A stretch of DNA of 18,800 nt, taken from the NCBI GenBank assembly GCA_009908535.1, contig JAAAOD010000145.1:1-18800 (forward strand). The letters run 5' to 3'. Source of the DNA: Verrucomicrobiota bacterium. GTDB lineage: Bacteria > Verrucomicrobiota > Verrucomicrobiia > Opitutales > Oceanipulchritudinaceae. Position 1 is the stretch's first letter; each line of letters opens with the position of its first letter. This document shows, in pieces, positions 7,018-15,321 of this stretch. The translations under genes were made by a program, and so were the position numbers. A model generated the notes under the pieces. It was not told the DNA's origin. It saw only the letters and a list, made by a program, of their open reading frames with translations, and did no database searches.

Positions 7018-8446
7018 CGAGGACGCGGAAAAGCAACCGGTGGTTGCGCTTGATCTCGAAGAGGGTTTTCTTCGGCGCTTCCTCATAGGAGGCATAGAAA
7101 CTTTTCAGGGCCTCCAGATCGGGGACCACCGTGCGGTTGACAGAAAGAAGGATATCCCCCGGTTGCAGGCCCGCCTCGCCAGCCGGGAACGCGGTCTGGA
7201 CTCCGGTAACGAGCACCCCCTCGTCGCTGTCAAGCTGGCGCTCGCGGGCGAACGGACGACTCAGATCCTCGACGCTGAGCCCCCATTTCTCAAAAGCCCA
7301 GCGCTCCCCGACCCGGCTTTCCAGCTCCTCGGTCACCGCCGTCACCGTCCATGCCTCCCCGTTGCGGAGGACCTCCATGCGCAGTTCCGTGCCGAGAGGA
7401 AAGGCGGCGATCTTGTGCAGAACAGGCGGGATCTGTTCGGGAAAGCGAACGTCGAGGCTATTGCCATCAAGGGAAAGGACGATGTCCCCCGGACGCAGTC
7501 CGGCCCTCTCCGCGGGCGAACCGGGATCCACGCTGTCGATGAGCATGCCCACATTCGCCTCGATACCGAAAAAGCGTTCCAGATCCTGCAGCGGCGCCGG
7601 ACGTAATCCAATGTAGGAGCGCGCTACCTCCCCTTCCTTCTTGAGGGCGGGCAGCACTTCGAGAGCGATCCGCGACGGCACCGCGAAGGAAAGGTTGTTT
7701 GCGCCGAGGTAACTGCGCGTGTTGATGCCGACGACGCGGCCCTTCCCGTCGACGAGGGGGCCCCCGCTGTTGCCCGGATTGATGGCCGCGTCCGTCTGCA
7801 GCCAGGTATTGAAATAGCCCGTTTCATAGCCGCGGATCTGGTTGCTGGCGGCAAAGTAGCGGTTCCGGTTGGATATGATGCCGCGCGTCACCGTCCGCGT
7901 GAGCCCGTTCGGGGTCCCCACCGCATAGACGGTCTGTCCGGGAAAGAGCTTGTCCGAATCCCCGAAATCCGCCGAGGCGAAGGGAATGCCGCGCTTGGCC
8001 AGCGACGCGGTGTCGATCTTCAGGAGGGCAAGGTCGGTCCAATGGTCCCAACCGACAAGGTCCGCCTCCACCCGCTCGAGATTGGCAAGGGTGACCATCA
8101 CTTCCCGGACGTTCGGACCCACCACATGGGCATTGGTCAGGAGATACCCTTCCCGGTCAAGGATCACGCCGCTGCCGACCCCGCGGACCATGCGCTCCAT
8201 GCCGTTTTCATAGGTGGCTTCGCGTACGTCGAGGCGCACCACCGCGTCCAGCAGTTGCCGGAAGCCACGGTCGGGATGCGCCGTGGTGGGGGCGAAATCG
8301 GGGCCCGTCGGCGTCCGGCAGCCGCCGATCAGGCCGGTCAATACGAGCAACGCCAGCAGGAAGGGCTGAGGCGTTGACCTGCGCGTTTTCGTCGACCAAG
8401 CTCTGCGGCTTTTACGAATAAGAATCGAGGGCAACAATGGCATCAT
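7007..8446 (-). CDS. HtrA/DegP-like trypsin-fold lipoprotein protease with two PDZ domains
   Basis: A 479-residue envelope protease. The N-terminus is basic (KSRRAWSTKTRR) and followed by a hydrophobic stretch ending in the lipobox LIGGC, so Cys43 is probably lipidated after signal peptidase II cleavage. The catalytic triad is His107 (LLTNAHVVG), Asp138 (DLALLKID) and Ser227 (NPGNSGGPL). Two PDZ domains follow, roughly 280-375 (with ERAGLRPGDIVLSLDG) and 395-475 (with GEAGLQPGDILLSVN). The family degrades or senses misfolded proteins in the periplasm. The signal sequence begins about 15 residues late if the ATG at 8446 is used, and this ATG lies 10 bases inside the divergent leuS; TTG codons at 8437 and 8434 are alternative starts. 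The end of the protein is followed closely by convergent dgt. Confidence 0.9.
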   Translation of the reverse strand: MMPLLPSILIRKSRRAWSTKTRRSTPQPFLLALLVLTGLIGGCRTPTGPDFAPTTAHPDRGFRQLLDAVVRLDVREATYENGMERMVRGVGSGVILDREGYLLTNAHVVGPNVREVMVTLANLERVEADLVGWDHWTDLALLKIDTASLAKRGIPFASADFGDSDKLFPGQTVYAVGTPNGLTRTVTRGIISNRNRYFAASNQIRGYETGYFNTWLQTDAAINPGNSGGPLVDGKGRVVGINTRSYLGANNLSFAVPSRIALEVLPALKKEGEVARSYIGLRPAPLQDLERFFGIEANVGMLIDSVDPGSPAERAGLRPGDIVLSLDGNSLDVRFPEQIPPVLHKIAAFPLGTELRMEVLRNGEAWTVTAVTEELESRVGERWAFEKWGLSVEDLSRPFARERQLDSDEGVLVTGVQTAFPAGEAGLQPGDILLSVNRTVVPDLEALKSFYASYEEAPKKTLFEIKRNHRLLFRVLEPR

Positions 8447-11028
8447 CGGTAAAGGAATATCCTTTCTCGGAAATCGAGAAACGCTGGCAACAGTATTGGG
8501 AAGAGGAGGCCTCTTTTGAGGCCCCGGATCAATCGGAAAAACCGAAGTACTACCTGCTCGACATGTTTCCCTACCCCAGCGGGGCCGGGCTGCACGCCGG
8601 CCACGTGGAAAACTTCGCCGGGAGCGACGTCCTCGGGCGCTTCAAACTGGCCCGGGGCCACAACGTCCTCCATCCGATGGGCTGGGACGCCTTCGGCCTG
8701 CCCGCGGAACAGTATGCCGTCAAGACAGGCACCCACCCCAGCGAAACAACCGCGACCAACATCGACAATTTCCGGCGGCAGATCCAATCCCTCGGCCTCG
8801 CCATCGACTGGTCGCGGGAAATCAATACAACCGATCCGCGCTACTTCCGGTGGACACAGTGGATCTTCCTGAAGCTTTTCCGGCACAACCTCGCCTACGT
8901 CGACGAGCGCCCCGTCAACTGGTGTCCAGCCCTCGGGACCGTGCTCGCGAACGAGGAGGTGGTCGACGGCAAATCCGAGGTCGGCGGCCATCCCGTCGAG
9001 CGGCGCAACCTGCGCCAATGGGTGCTGCGTATCACCGCCTACGCGGACCAGCTCCTCGACGGCCTCGGGGAACTCGACTGGCCGGAGTCGACGAAGAGCA
9101 TGCAGCGCAACTGGATCGGCAAAAGCACCGGCGCCGAAGTCACCTTCGAGGTGCCCTCCACCGGCGATGCCATCACCGTTTATACGACACGGCCGGACAC
9201 TCTTTTTGGCGCGTCCTACATGGTCCTTGCCCCGGAACATCCACTGGTCGCCAAGCTGACCGTCGAAGACCAGGCCGAGGAGGTGGAAGCCTATGTCGAG
9301 GAGGCCGCCCAGAAGAGCGATCTCGCCCGCACCGATCTGGCCAAGAAGAAGACGGGCGTCTTCACCGGAAGTTACGCCGTCAACCCGGTCAACGGAAAGG
9401 AGATCCCCGTCTGGATCGCCGACTACGTCCTCCTCAGCTACGGCACCGGGGCCATCATGGCGGTGCCGGCGCACGACGAGCGCGACCATGAATTCGCCCG
9501 CACCTTTGGCCTGCCCATCGTGCCGGTCATCGAACCCGAAGAAGAAAACTTCGATTTCCAGGCCGGGGCCCACAGCGGAGAAGGCCGCATGATGAACAGC
9601 GGCGCCTTCGACGGCCTCGACAACCAGACCGGCAAGGAGCGGATCATCGCCGACCTCGCCGAACGGGGCAAAGGCAGAGCCGCCACCAACTACAAGCTGA
9701 GGGACTGGCTTTTCAGCCGCCAGCGCTACTGGGGCGAACCCTTTCCCATCCTCTGGATCGATGCGGAACAGTATGAAAAGCTGCAGGCCACGGACGGCCC
9801 CGTGCGCGCCGGCCTGCCGGAACAGCCGGTTTCCTATGAGGAGACCGACGGCCGTCGCCGGTATGCGGTGCCGCTGCCGGAAAGCGCCCTGCCCCTCGAG
9901 CTTCCGGAAACCAAAAGCTACCAGCCCGCGGGAACGGGGGAAAGCCCCCTCGCCAACAACCGCGACTGGGTCGAGGTCTGGTTCGACCTCGCCTCCGGCG
10001 AAACCCGGCCGCGGTCGCAGGAACGCCCGGACGGCGACGGCTGGGTCCCCGCCGTGCGCGAGACCAACACCATGCCGCAGTGGGCCGGCAGTTGCTGGTA
10101 CTACCTCCGCTACCTCGACCCGCACAACGAGGCCGACCTGCTCGACCCCGCCAAGCGCGATTACTGGGGTGTCCCCGACTTCTACATGGGCGGAGCCGAA
10201 CACGCCGTCCTCCACCTGCTCTACGCCCGCTTCTGGCACCGGTTCCTGCACGACCTTGGCGTCGTAAAAGAACCCGAACCCTTCCGAAAATTGTTTCACC
10301 AGGGCATTATCCTCGGCGAGGACGGCGAGAAAATGTCCAAGAGCCGCGGCAACGTCGTCAATCCGGATGACTACATCGCCTCCCACGGAGCCGACAGCCT
10401 GCGCGCTTATCTCATGTTCATGGGGCCGCTGGAGGACAGGAAGCCATGGAACTCGCAGGGGATCGAAGGCGTGCACCGTTTCCTGAAACGGGTCTGGCGC
10501 GAGTTCGTCGGCACCCGTGAAACGCCGCCGGAAAAAGTGATCCCGGAAGCCACGGAATCCGAGGAGACCGTCCGCTTGTACCATGAGACGGTTAAAAAGG
10601 TCACTGAAGGCTACGAAACGATCCGCTTCAACACCGTCCTCTCCCAGCTGATGATCTTCCTGAATCACCTCGGCAAGCAGGAAGCCGTCCGCACCGGGAC
10701 AGCCCTCGCCTTCATGAAAATGCTCGCGCCGCTGGCCCCGCACCTCGCCGAGGAAGGCCACCGCAAACTTGGGGGCGCCGGATCGGTCGTCTTTGCCGGA
10801 TGGCCGGATTATGATCCCGATCAGCTCCGTTCCGACAGCGTCCGGATCGGTCTCCTCGTGAACGGAAAGGCCCGGGGCGAGGCGATGGTTCCCGCCGAAG
10901 CCGGCCAGGACGAGGTGCTCGCCATCGCCCGCGAGCATGAAAAGATCCGGCCTTACCTGCAGGGCAGGAACATCGTCAAGGTGATCCACGTGCCCGGGAA
11001 AATCCTCAACGTCGTTGTTCGTGGCTGA
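8437..11028 (+). CDS. leuS: Leucyl-tRNA synthetase
   Basis: An 863-residue class I synthetase that charges tRNA-Leu in the cytosol. The HIGH-type motif is HAGH at 53-56 within MFPYPSGAGLHAGHVENF, and KMSKS is at 632-636 (GEKMSKSRGNVVNPDDY). The CP1 editing domain lies between, with TTRPDTLFGASYMVLAPEH and the conserved GTGAIMAVPAHDERD. YWGEPFPI and the tryptophan-rich AGSCWYYLRYLDP are typical of bacterial LeuRS. Length is normal. GAGG lies six bases before the ATG, a good ribosome binding site. It overlaps the ATG of the divergent protease gene by 10 bases and its stop overlaps the start of lpxI, so leuS and lpxI are probably co-transcribed and translationally coupled. Confidence 0.97.
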   Translation: MASSVKEYPFSEIEKRWQQYWEEEASFEAPDQSEKPKYYLLDMFPYPSGAGLHAGHVENFAGSDVLGRFKLARGHNVLHPMGWDAFGLPAEQYAVKTGTHPSETTATNIDNFRRQIQSLGLAIDWSREINTTDPRYFRWTQWIFLKLFRHNLAYVDERPVNWCPALGTVLANEEVVDGKSEVGGHPVERRNLRQWVLRITAYADQLLDGLGELDWPESTKSMQRNWIGKSTGAEVTFEVPSTGDAITVYTTRPDTLFGASYMVLAPEHPLVAKLTVEDQAEEVEAYVEEAAQKSDLARTDLAKKKTGVFTGSYAVNPVNGKEIPVWIADYVLLSYGTGAIMAVPAHDERDHEFARTFGLPIVPVIEPEEENFDFQAGAHSGEGRMMNSGAFDGLDNQTGKERIIADLAERGKGRAATNYKLRDWLFSRQRYWGEPFPILWIDAEQYEKLQATDGPVRAGLPEQPVSYEETDGRRRYAVPLPESALPLELPETKSYQPAGTGESPLANNRDWVEVWFDLASGETRPRSQERPDGDGWVPAVRETNTMPQWAGSCWYYLRYLDPHNEADLLDPAKRDYWGVPDFYMGGAEHAVLHLLYARFWHRFLHDLGVVKEPEPFRKLFHQGIILGEDGEKMSKSRGNVVNPDDYIASHGADSLRAYLMFMGPLEDRKPWNSQGIEGVHRFLKRVWREFVGTRETPPEKVIPEATESEETVRLYHETVKKVTEGYETIRFNTVLSQLMIFLNHLGKQEAVRTGTALAFMKMLAPLAPHLAEEGHRKLGGAGSVVFAGWPDYDPDQLRSDSVRIGLLVNGKARGEAMVPAEAGQDEVLAIAREHEKIRPYLQGRNIVKVIHVPGKILNVVVRG
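8451..8465. promoter_or_regulatory. Inverted repeat AAAGGA-ATA-TCCTTT beside the htrA-like start
   Basis: Arms AAAGGA (8451-8456) and TCCTTT (8460-8465) flank a 3-base centre. The repeat lies in leuS codons 5-10 and directly upstream of the ATG of the divergent protease. It shares the core AGGA-(AT-rich)-TCCT with the palindrome at 5189-5200. It may be an operator or an mRNA hairpin, or chance coding sequence. Confidence 0.2.
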
Positions 11029-11884
11029 TTCCCCGCCATCCCGCTTCCTCCCGGCGGATTTCGATCCGCGCGCACCCGTCGCCGTCGTCGCCGGGCAGCG
11101 CGAATATCCCGTCCTTGCGGTGGAGGGCCTGCGCAAAGCGGGTGTCCCGACCCGGCTCATCGCCCTGCGCGGCGAAACCGGGGAGGACCTCATCGACGCC
11201 TTTCCCGCCTCCGAACGGGCCGTCATCAAGGTCGGCCAGGTGGGCGGCATGCTCAAGGCCCTGCGCAAACTGGAGGCGCGCTACGCCGTTTTCGTCGGCC
11301 AGGTTTCCCCGGGAAAGCTGTTCCGGGACCTCGCCCCCGACATCAAGGCGCTGACGATCCTCGGAAAGCTGAAGGAGCGGAACGCCCACACCATCTTCGG
11401 GGCACTGGTTGCTGAAATCAACGCCATCGGGGTGGAGATGCTCGATGCCCGCGCTTTCATGGACGAACACCTCAGCGCGAAGGGCGTTATGACGTGCTCG
11501 CAACCGGAGGTGAAGCAGGAGACCATCGCCTTCGGCATTCGCATGGCGCGCGAGATCGCCCGCCTCGACATCGGCCAGGGTGTCGTCGTTCGCAAAGGCA
11601 GCGTCCTTGCCGTCGAGGCCTTCGAAGGGACCGACGACATGCTCCGGCGCGCCAACAAGTACAAGACCGACGGCCTCGTCTTCGTCAAATGCGCCAAGCA
11701 CGACCAGAATCCCTACTTTGACTGGCCCGTCTTCGGCGACACCACCCTCGCCTCCATGCGCGCCGCCGGCATCGCCTCCGCCGTCCTCGAGGCCGACAGC
11801 GTCGTCATGCTCCATAAAAAACGCCTCCTCCGCGAAGCGGAAGAGGCGGGCATTTCCCTCGTCGGCTTTGCCGACGGCCGTTGA
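11021..11884 (+). CDS. lpxI: UDP-2,3-diacylglucosamine diphosphatase, LpxI type
   Basis: Cleaves UDP-2,3-diacylglucosamine to lipid X and UMP, the fourth step of lipid A synthesis, at the inner membrane. LpxI replaces the unrelated LpxH in many bacteria. The 287-residue protein shows the family features in order: N-terminal VAVVAGQREYPVLAVEG, IKVGQVGGMLKALRKL (69-84), FVGQVSPGKLF, and in the C-terminal domain LDIGQGVVVRKGSVLAVEA and EGTDDML, with Asp205 in the position of the metal-binding catalytic aspartate known in Caulobacter LpxI. GTG at 11021 is chosen; it overlaps leuS by 8 bases. TTG at 11015 is the other possible start. The presence of a lipid A gene fits an LPS-bearing outer membrane. 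A terminator for the opposite strand is embedded in its last codons. Confidence 0.9.
   Translation: MADSPPSRFLPADFDPRAPVAVVAGQREYPVLAVEGLRKAGVPTRLIALRGETGEDLIDAFPASERAVIKVGQVGGMLKALRKLEARYAVFVGQVSPGKLFRDLAPDIKALTILGKLKERNAHTIFGALVAEINAIGVEMLDARAFMDEHLSAKGVMTCSQPEVKQETIAFGIRMAREIARLDIGQGVVVRKGSVLAVEAFEGTDDMLRRANKYKTDGLVFVKCAKHDQNPYFDWPVFGDTTLASMRAAGIASAVLEADSVVMLHKKRLLREAEEAGISLVGFADGR
11816..11848 (-). terminator. Strong intrinsic terminator for the minus strand, inside lpxI
   Basis: Read on the minus strand, CGCCTC-T-TCCGC, a TTC loop, GCGGA-G-GAGGCG form an 11-bp stem with one mismatch, followed at once by six T (11821 down to 11816). On the plus strand there is no T-run, so the polarity is clear. 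It would end transcripts from the convergent TrpB-like / Gfo / thioesterase genes about 260 bases after the last stop codon, within the 3' coding end of lpxI. Confidence 0.75.
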
Positions 11885-12106
11885 AGCGGAGACCTCCCGT
11901 TTCGATTTGACGCCGCCGCGAAACCGGATGCAATTTTCTCCTCAAGCCCTCTGGGCTGCGCGGACGATTTTCAAATGCGCTCTTCCCTGATAATTCATCT
12001 AAGGGAGTTCCGGAATCCCGTGGCTGTCAGGCCGTAAACCGGAAGACAAAAGCGGGGTCAGGAGCACCCACCTGTCCAAACGATAGGATAAGAGCATGGA
12101 TTTCCG
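11885..12106. other. Convergent intergenic region without a recognisable gene
   Basis: The 222-base gap between lpxI and the thioesterase gene holds no convincing ORF. The only structures seen are a short hairpin AGCCC-TCT-GGGCT (11945-11957) without T-run and the palindrome TTCCGGAA near 12011. By the terminator at 11816-11848, most of it would be the 3' UTR of the minus-strand unit. Confidence 0.4.
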
Positions 12107-12571
12107 TCACGGCACGCCTGGAGGGCTTTCCTGTGTCTGTATTTGAATCTCCGCCTCCACGGCGGCCCGTAATTCCTCGCTCCAGAAGACCGGCTGGTGG
12201 GTTTGCGGATCGACCTTGCCGGTGAGACGGTGCCCGCGGCAGTATTCGATTTCAAGGTCCGGGGTCCGGATGGAAAATGCGATCTCCAGTTTCGCCGCGC
12301 GCATGCGCACCGGACGCAACAGAACGGCGATGTCCACCACCCCGTCGATCGATTGCAGGTATTCTGCCTCGACCTTGCGCACCACCAGGTAGAGATCGGG
12401 AAAATTGCGCCAGTCGAAGCGCGGCGCTCCCAGCAACGCCTCCATCCATGCCTGTTGCGCCCGCTCCACGAAAATGAAATAGCGTGGATGGTGCAGCAGC
12501 ATCTGCCCGTCGAGCTGGTCGTAATGGGTCTGCGTTCGATAAACAAAGGATCCGGGGGGAACTTCCGCCAT
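12107..12571 (-). CDS. Hotdog-fold acyl-CoA/ACP thioesterase (4HBT/YbgC-like)
   Basis: A protein of 154 residues from the ATG at 12571 (the frame extends to a TTG at 12643). The N-terminal motif YDQLDGQMLLHHPRYFIFVERA (split here at residues 17-38) matches the YbgC-type D-x3-G-x3-HH-x2-Y helix, with Asp21 as the probable catalytic residue and His27/His28 following. The later strands (DLYLVVRKVEAEYLQSI, DIAVLLRPVRMRAAKLEIAF) fit the hotdog beta-sheet. Such enzymes hydrolyse acyl-CoA or acyl-ACP thioesters in the cytosol. It follows the Gfo/Idh/MocA gene with a 116-base gap that contains TTGACC (12666-12671, minus), so it may have its own promoter. No strong ribosome binding site is seen. The exact substrate is unknown. 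Confidence 0.75.
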   Translation of the reverse strand: MAEVPPGSFVYRTQTHYDQLDGQMLLHHPRYFIFVERAQQAWMEALLGAPRFDWRNFPDLYLVVRKVEAEYLQSIDGVVDIAVLLRPVRMRAAKLEIAFSIRTPDLEIEYCRGHRLTGKVDPQTHQPVFWSEELRAAVEAEIQIQTQESPPGVP

Positions 12572-12687
12572 GGCCACGAAGGCTACCCCGCTTTCCCGGG
12601 ATGGCAAAATCAGATCCCCGAAAAACTGCCCCCCCACCGCCAAGCGGGATCTTCTTTGAGGCGGGGGTCAATGGCTTACGACGTCGG

Positions 12688-13791
12688 CTACATCAGACCG
12701 AAAGGCCGGCCCGTGGGCATGCGGGCGGGACGTTCCGGCTGGCTGGCGATGTCGACGGCCTTGCCGCTTTCGGAGGAAGTCAGGTAGGCGCACATGACCT
12801 CCAGTACATGCAGGGCGATGTCGCCGTTGGCGCGCGGCGTGCGGCCTTCAAGAATGGCCGCCGCCAGGTCGGCGACGCCGAGGAAGCGGGAATTCTCGTT
12901 ATAGCGGGTCTGCAGGGGCAGTTCCTTCCATTCGCGATCCTCGCGGTATTCCGGCCGGAAAAGCCGCACGGCGCCCCCGAATGTGTTCGGATCCGGCACA
13001 CCGAGGCTGCCTTCGCGGCCATAGATTTCGATCGGGGCGTGCTGGTGCCCCCAGACATCAAAACTGAAATTGGCGGTGACAAGAGCCCCGCCGGCAAACG
13101 CGAGGCTGCCGCAGTAGCTGGTTTCCACATCGACGGGCAACTTTTTACCGAAAAGGTTGGCCGACGTGGCCATCCGGACCTTGTCCATGCGATGCGCCAA
13201 CGCCTGTACGCGGCGGACCGGCCCCAGCAGGTGGACAAGCGTTGTCAGGTAGTACGGTCCCATGTCGAAGAGCGGACCCCCGCCCCGTTGATAATAAAAT
13301 CCGGGATTGGGATGCCAGCTCTCCGGCCCGTGGCTGAGCATGAAAGCGCTTCCGCCGACCGGCTCGCCGATCCAGCCCTCGTCAATCGCGCGCCGCGCCG
13401 TGGTGATGCCGGCACCGAGGACTGTGTCGGGGGCACAGCCGACATGGAGGTTCTTTTCTTTCGCAAGGGCGACTGTCGCCTCGCCGTCCTCGAGGTTGAT
13501 CGCCAGCGGCTTTTCACAGTAGGCATGCTTCCCGGCTTCGAGAATGCGCCGGTTCAGCGAAGCATGATATTCCGGCGGGGTGAGGTTCAGGACAATATCG
13601 GCATCAGAGGCGAGCAGATCCTCGACCGACATCGCCTGCAAACCGGCCTCCTCAGCCACCCTGCGGGCCCGTTCCAGGTCCACATCGGCACAGGCCGTCA
13701 ACCGCACGTGCTGAAAATAGGGGGCGTTCTTGAGATAGATTCCGCTGATCTTTCCACAGCCGATGATTCCAATCTTCACAAGATCTGACAT
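12688..13791 (-). CDS. Gfo/Idh/MocA-family NAD(P)-dependent oxidoreductase
   Basis: A 367-residue cytosolic sugar-type dehydrogenase from the ATG at 13791; the frame reaches a TTG at 13839 but the Rossmann strand VKIGIIGCGKISG starts at residue 5. The nucleotide loop is Gly11-x-Gly13, the conserved EKP is at 93-95 (AYCEKPLAINL), and the C-terminal domain has GGPLFDMGPYYLTTLVHLLGP. In the common catalytic pattern the aspartate is followed four residues later by His; here it is Asp176 and Tyr180, with His187 further on, a variant also typical of one large subfamily. These enzymes oxidise or reduce sugars, inositols or their derivatives; the substrate cannot be told. It lies 55 bases downstream of the TrpB-like gene on the same strand. 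Confidence 0.9.
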   Translation of the reverse strand: MSDLVKIGIIGCGKISGIYLKNAPYFQHVRLTACADVDLERARRVAEEAGLQAMSVEDLLASDADIVLNLTPPEYHASLNRRILEAGKHAYCEKPLAINLEDGEATVALAKEKNLHVGCAPDTVLGAGITTARRAIDEGWIGEPVGGSAFMLSHGPESWHPNPGFYYQRGGGPLFDMGPYYLTTLVHLLGPVRRVQALAHRMDKVRMATSANLFGKKLPVDVETSYCGSLAFAGGALVTANFSFDVWGHQHAPIEIYGREGSLGVPDPNTFGGAVRLFRPEYREDREWKELPLQTRYNENSRFLGVADLAAAILEGRTPRANGDIALHVLEVMCAYLTSSESGKAVDIASQPERPARMPTGRPFGLM

Positions 13792-13846
13792 ACCGGGAGA
13801 GCTTTGAGACCCGCCCGGTTTGTTGGCAACCCCCGGCAAAAGAAAA

Positions 13847-15208
13847 TTATCCGCTCACACCCGGTAAGCCCGCGAGGGCCATGGCAATTTCCTCTTCGGG
13901 ATATTCGTAATCCCGCAGTTTGCCGTCATGGTAATCCATGTAGGCCTGCATGTCGAAATGCCCGTGTCCGCAGAGGTTGAACAGAATCGTCTCCGCCTTG
14001 CCCTCCTCGCGGCAACGCTCCGCCTCGCGGATCGCCCCCACCACGGCATGGTTCGCCTCCGGCGCGGGGAGGATGCCTTCCGCCTGCGCGAATTGCAGGC
14101 CGGCAGCGAAGGTCTCCAGCTGGTTGTAGGAAGTCGGTTCGGCAAGCCCCAGCTTGACGGCGTGGCTGACCAGCGGAGCCATGCCGTGATAGCGCAGTCC
14201 GCCGCTGTGGAAGCCGGGCGGGACAAAAGTGCTGCCGAGGGTATGCATCTTCACCAGCGGGGTCAGGTGGGCGGTGTCGCCGTAATCGTAGGCATGGCGC
14301 CCCTTCGTCAAGGTCGGGCAGGCGGAGGGCTCCACCGCGACGATGCGCGGCATCTTTCCGCCCCGCAAGCCTCGGCCCATATAGGGAAAGGCGATCCCGG
14401 CAAAATTGGAACCGCCGCCGGTGCAGCCGACGATGACATCGGGATCCTCCCCCGCCATTTCCATCTGTTGCATCGATTCCTGGCCGATCACCGTCTGGTG
14501 CAGCAGGACGTGGTTGAGGACGCTGCCGAGGCAGTAACAGGTGTCGTCATTCTGGGCGGCCACTTCCACCGCTTCCGAGATGGCCATGCCGAGCGAGCCG
14601 CTGCAGTCGGGATCCTCCTCCAGAATGGCCCGCCCGGCCGCCGTGGTTGTGCTGGGGCTCGCGATACATTTCGCTTCAAAGCTCTCCATGAAGGCGCGTC
14701 GGTAGGGCTTCTGATGAAAACTGACCTTGACCATGTAGACAAGGCAATCGATGCCGAAGAAGCTACAGGCCAGCGCCAAAGACGATCCCCACTGCCCCGC
14801 TCCGGTTTCCGTCGTAATTTTCCGGATACCAGCCTCGCGGTTGTAATAGGCCTGCGGTACGGCCGTGTTCGGCTTGTGGGAACCGCTCGGGCTGACCCCT
14901 TCGTACTTGTAGTAGATCTTCGCCGGTGTATCGAGGGCCTGCTCGAGCCGGCGCGCGCGATACATGGGCGTGCAGCGCCATTGCAGCAGGAGTTCGCGTA
15001 CCTCCTCCGGTATGGGAATCCACCGCTCCGTGCTCATTTCCTGCTCGATCAGCGTGGGCGGAAAGAGCGGCGCGAGGTCCTCGGGTGTCACCGGCTCGCC
15101 GGTTCCCGGATGAAGAACCGGCGGCAGCGCCTCGGGAAGGTCCGCGGCAAGGTTGTACCATGCCTCGGGAAGAGAGGCGTCATCTAAAAAGTACTTTTTC
15201 GTCTCCAT
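13847..15208 (-). CDS. trpB: TrpB2-type tryptophan synthase beta subunit-like PLP enzyme
   Basis: A 453-residue PLP enzyme of the TrpB2 (TrpB-like) branch, longer at the N-terminus than TrpB1 (about 400). The Schiff-base lysine is Lys112 in GSHKPNTA, the catalytic-loop motif ETGAGQWG is at 134-141, the phosphate cup GCTGGGSN at 261-268 and the C-terminal CGHGHFDM begins at Cys413. It can condense indole with L-serine to tryptophan. No trpA is adjacent, as is usual for TrpB2, which does not form the classical alpha-beta complex; a role in indole salvage is suggested for the family. It heads the minus-strand set with the Gfo/Idh/MocA gene and thioesterase, which shows no obvious pathway link. 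No clear Shine-Dalgarno sequence precedes the ATG. Confidence 0.9.
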   Translation of the reverse strand: METKKYFLDDASLPEAWYNLAADLPEALPPVLHPGTGEPVTPEDLAPLFPPTLIEQEMSTERWIPIPEEVRELLLQWRCTPMYRARRLEQALDTPAKIYYKYEGVSPSGSHKPNTAVPQAYYNREAGIRKITTETGAGQWGSSLALACSFFGIDCLVYMVKVSFHQKPYRRAFMESFEAKCIASPSTTTAAGRAILEEDPDCSGSLGMAISEAVEVAAQNDDTCYCLGSVLNHVLLHQTVIGQESMQQMEMAGEDPDVIVGCTGGGSNFAGIAFPYMGRGLRGGKMPRIVAVEPSACPTLTKGRHAYDYGDTAHLTPLVKMHTLGSTFVPPGFHSGGLRYHGMAPLVSHAVKLGLAEPTSYNQLETFAAGLQFAQAEGILPAPEANHAVVGAIREAERCREEGKAETILFNLCGHGHFDMQAYMDYHDGKLRDYEYPEEEIAMALAGLPGVSG

Positions 15209-15261
15209 AGGATCGATCTTGTTCGGGGTCCGCAGGTCAGAAAGACCCCCGCTTTTCCTTC

Positions 15262-15267
15262 TGTCAA
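15262..15267 (-). promoter_or_regulatory. Candidate -35 element for the TrpB-like gene
   Basis: A perfect TTGACA on the minus strand lies 54-59 bases upstream of the TrpB-like start in a 113-base divergent gap. As at the ketosynthase operon, GGAAAAGC follows within a few bases, while the -10 position (CTTTCT) is a poor match. Confidence 0.3.
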
Positions 15268-15321
15268 TTCCGCGCCTCTTCCCTTGCCCGATGGAAGCGG
15301 GCCTGCCATCCTGACCCGTTC

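Noticed and set aside
8443..11268. 941-residue open frame on the minus strand opposite leuS and lpxI
   Set aside because: leuS has full family motifs on the plus strand; the antisense frame is open because of high GC at third positions and shows no domain.
12484..13788. 434-residue plus-strand frame opposite the Gfo/Idh/MocA gene
   Set aside because: The minus strand carries the Rossmann loop and EKP motif; the plus frame is low-complexity shadow sequence.
13847..13859. TGTGAGCGGATAA, identical to 13 bases of the E. coli lac operator
   Set aside because: It encodes the last codons and stop of the TrpB-like gene (G-V-S-G-stop) and lacks the symmetric other half, so it is coincidence.
13928..15187. 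419-residue open frame on the plus strand opposite the TrpB-like gene
   Set aside because: It mirrors codon bias of the TrpB-like gene and has no recognisable motif; the minus-strand frame has all PLP-enzyme signatures.
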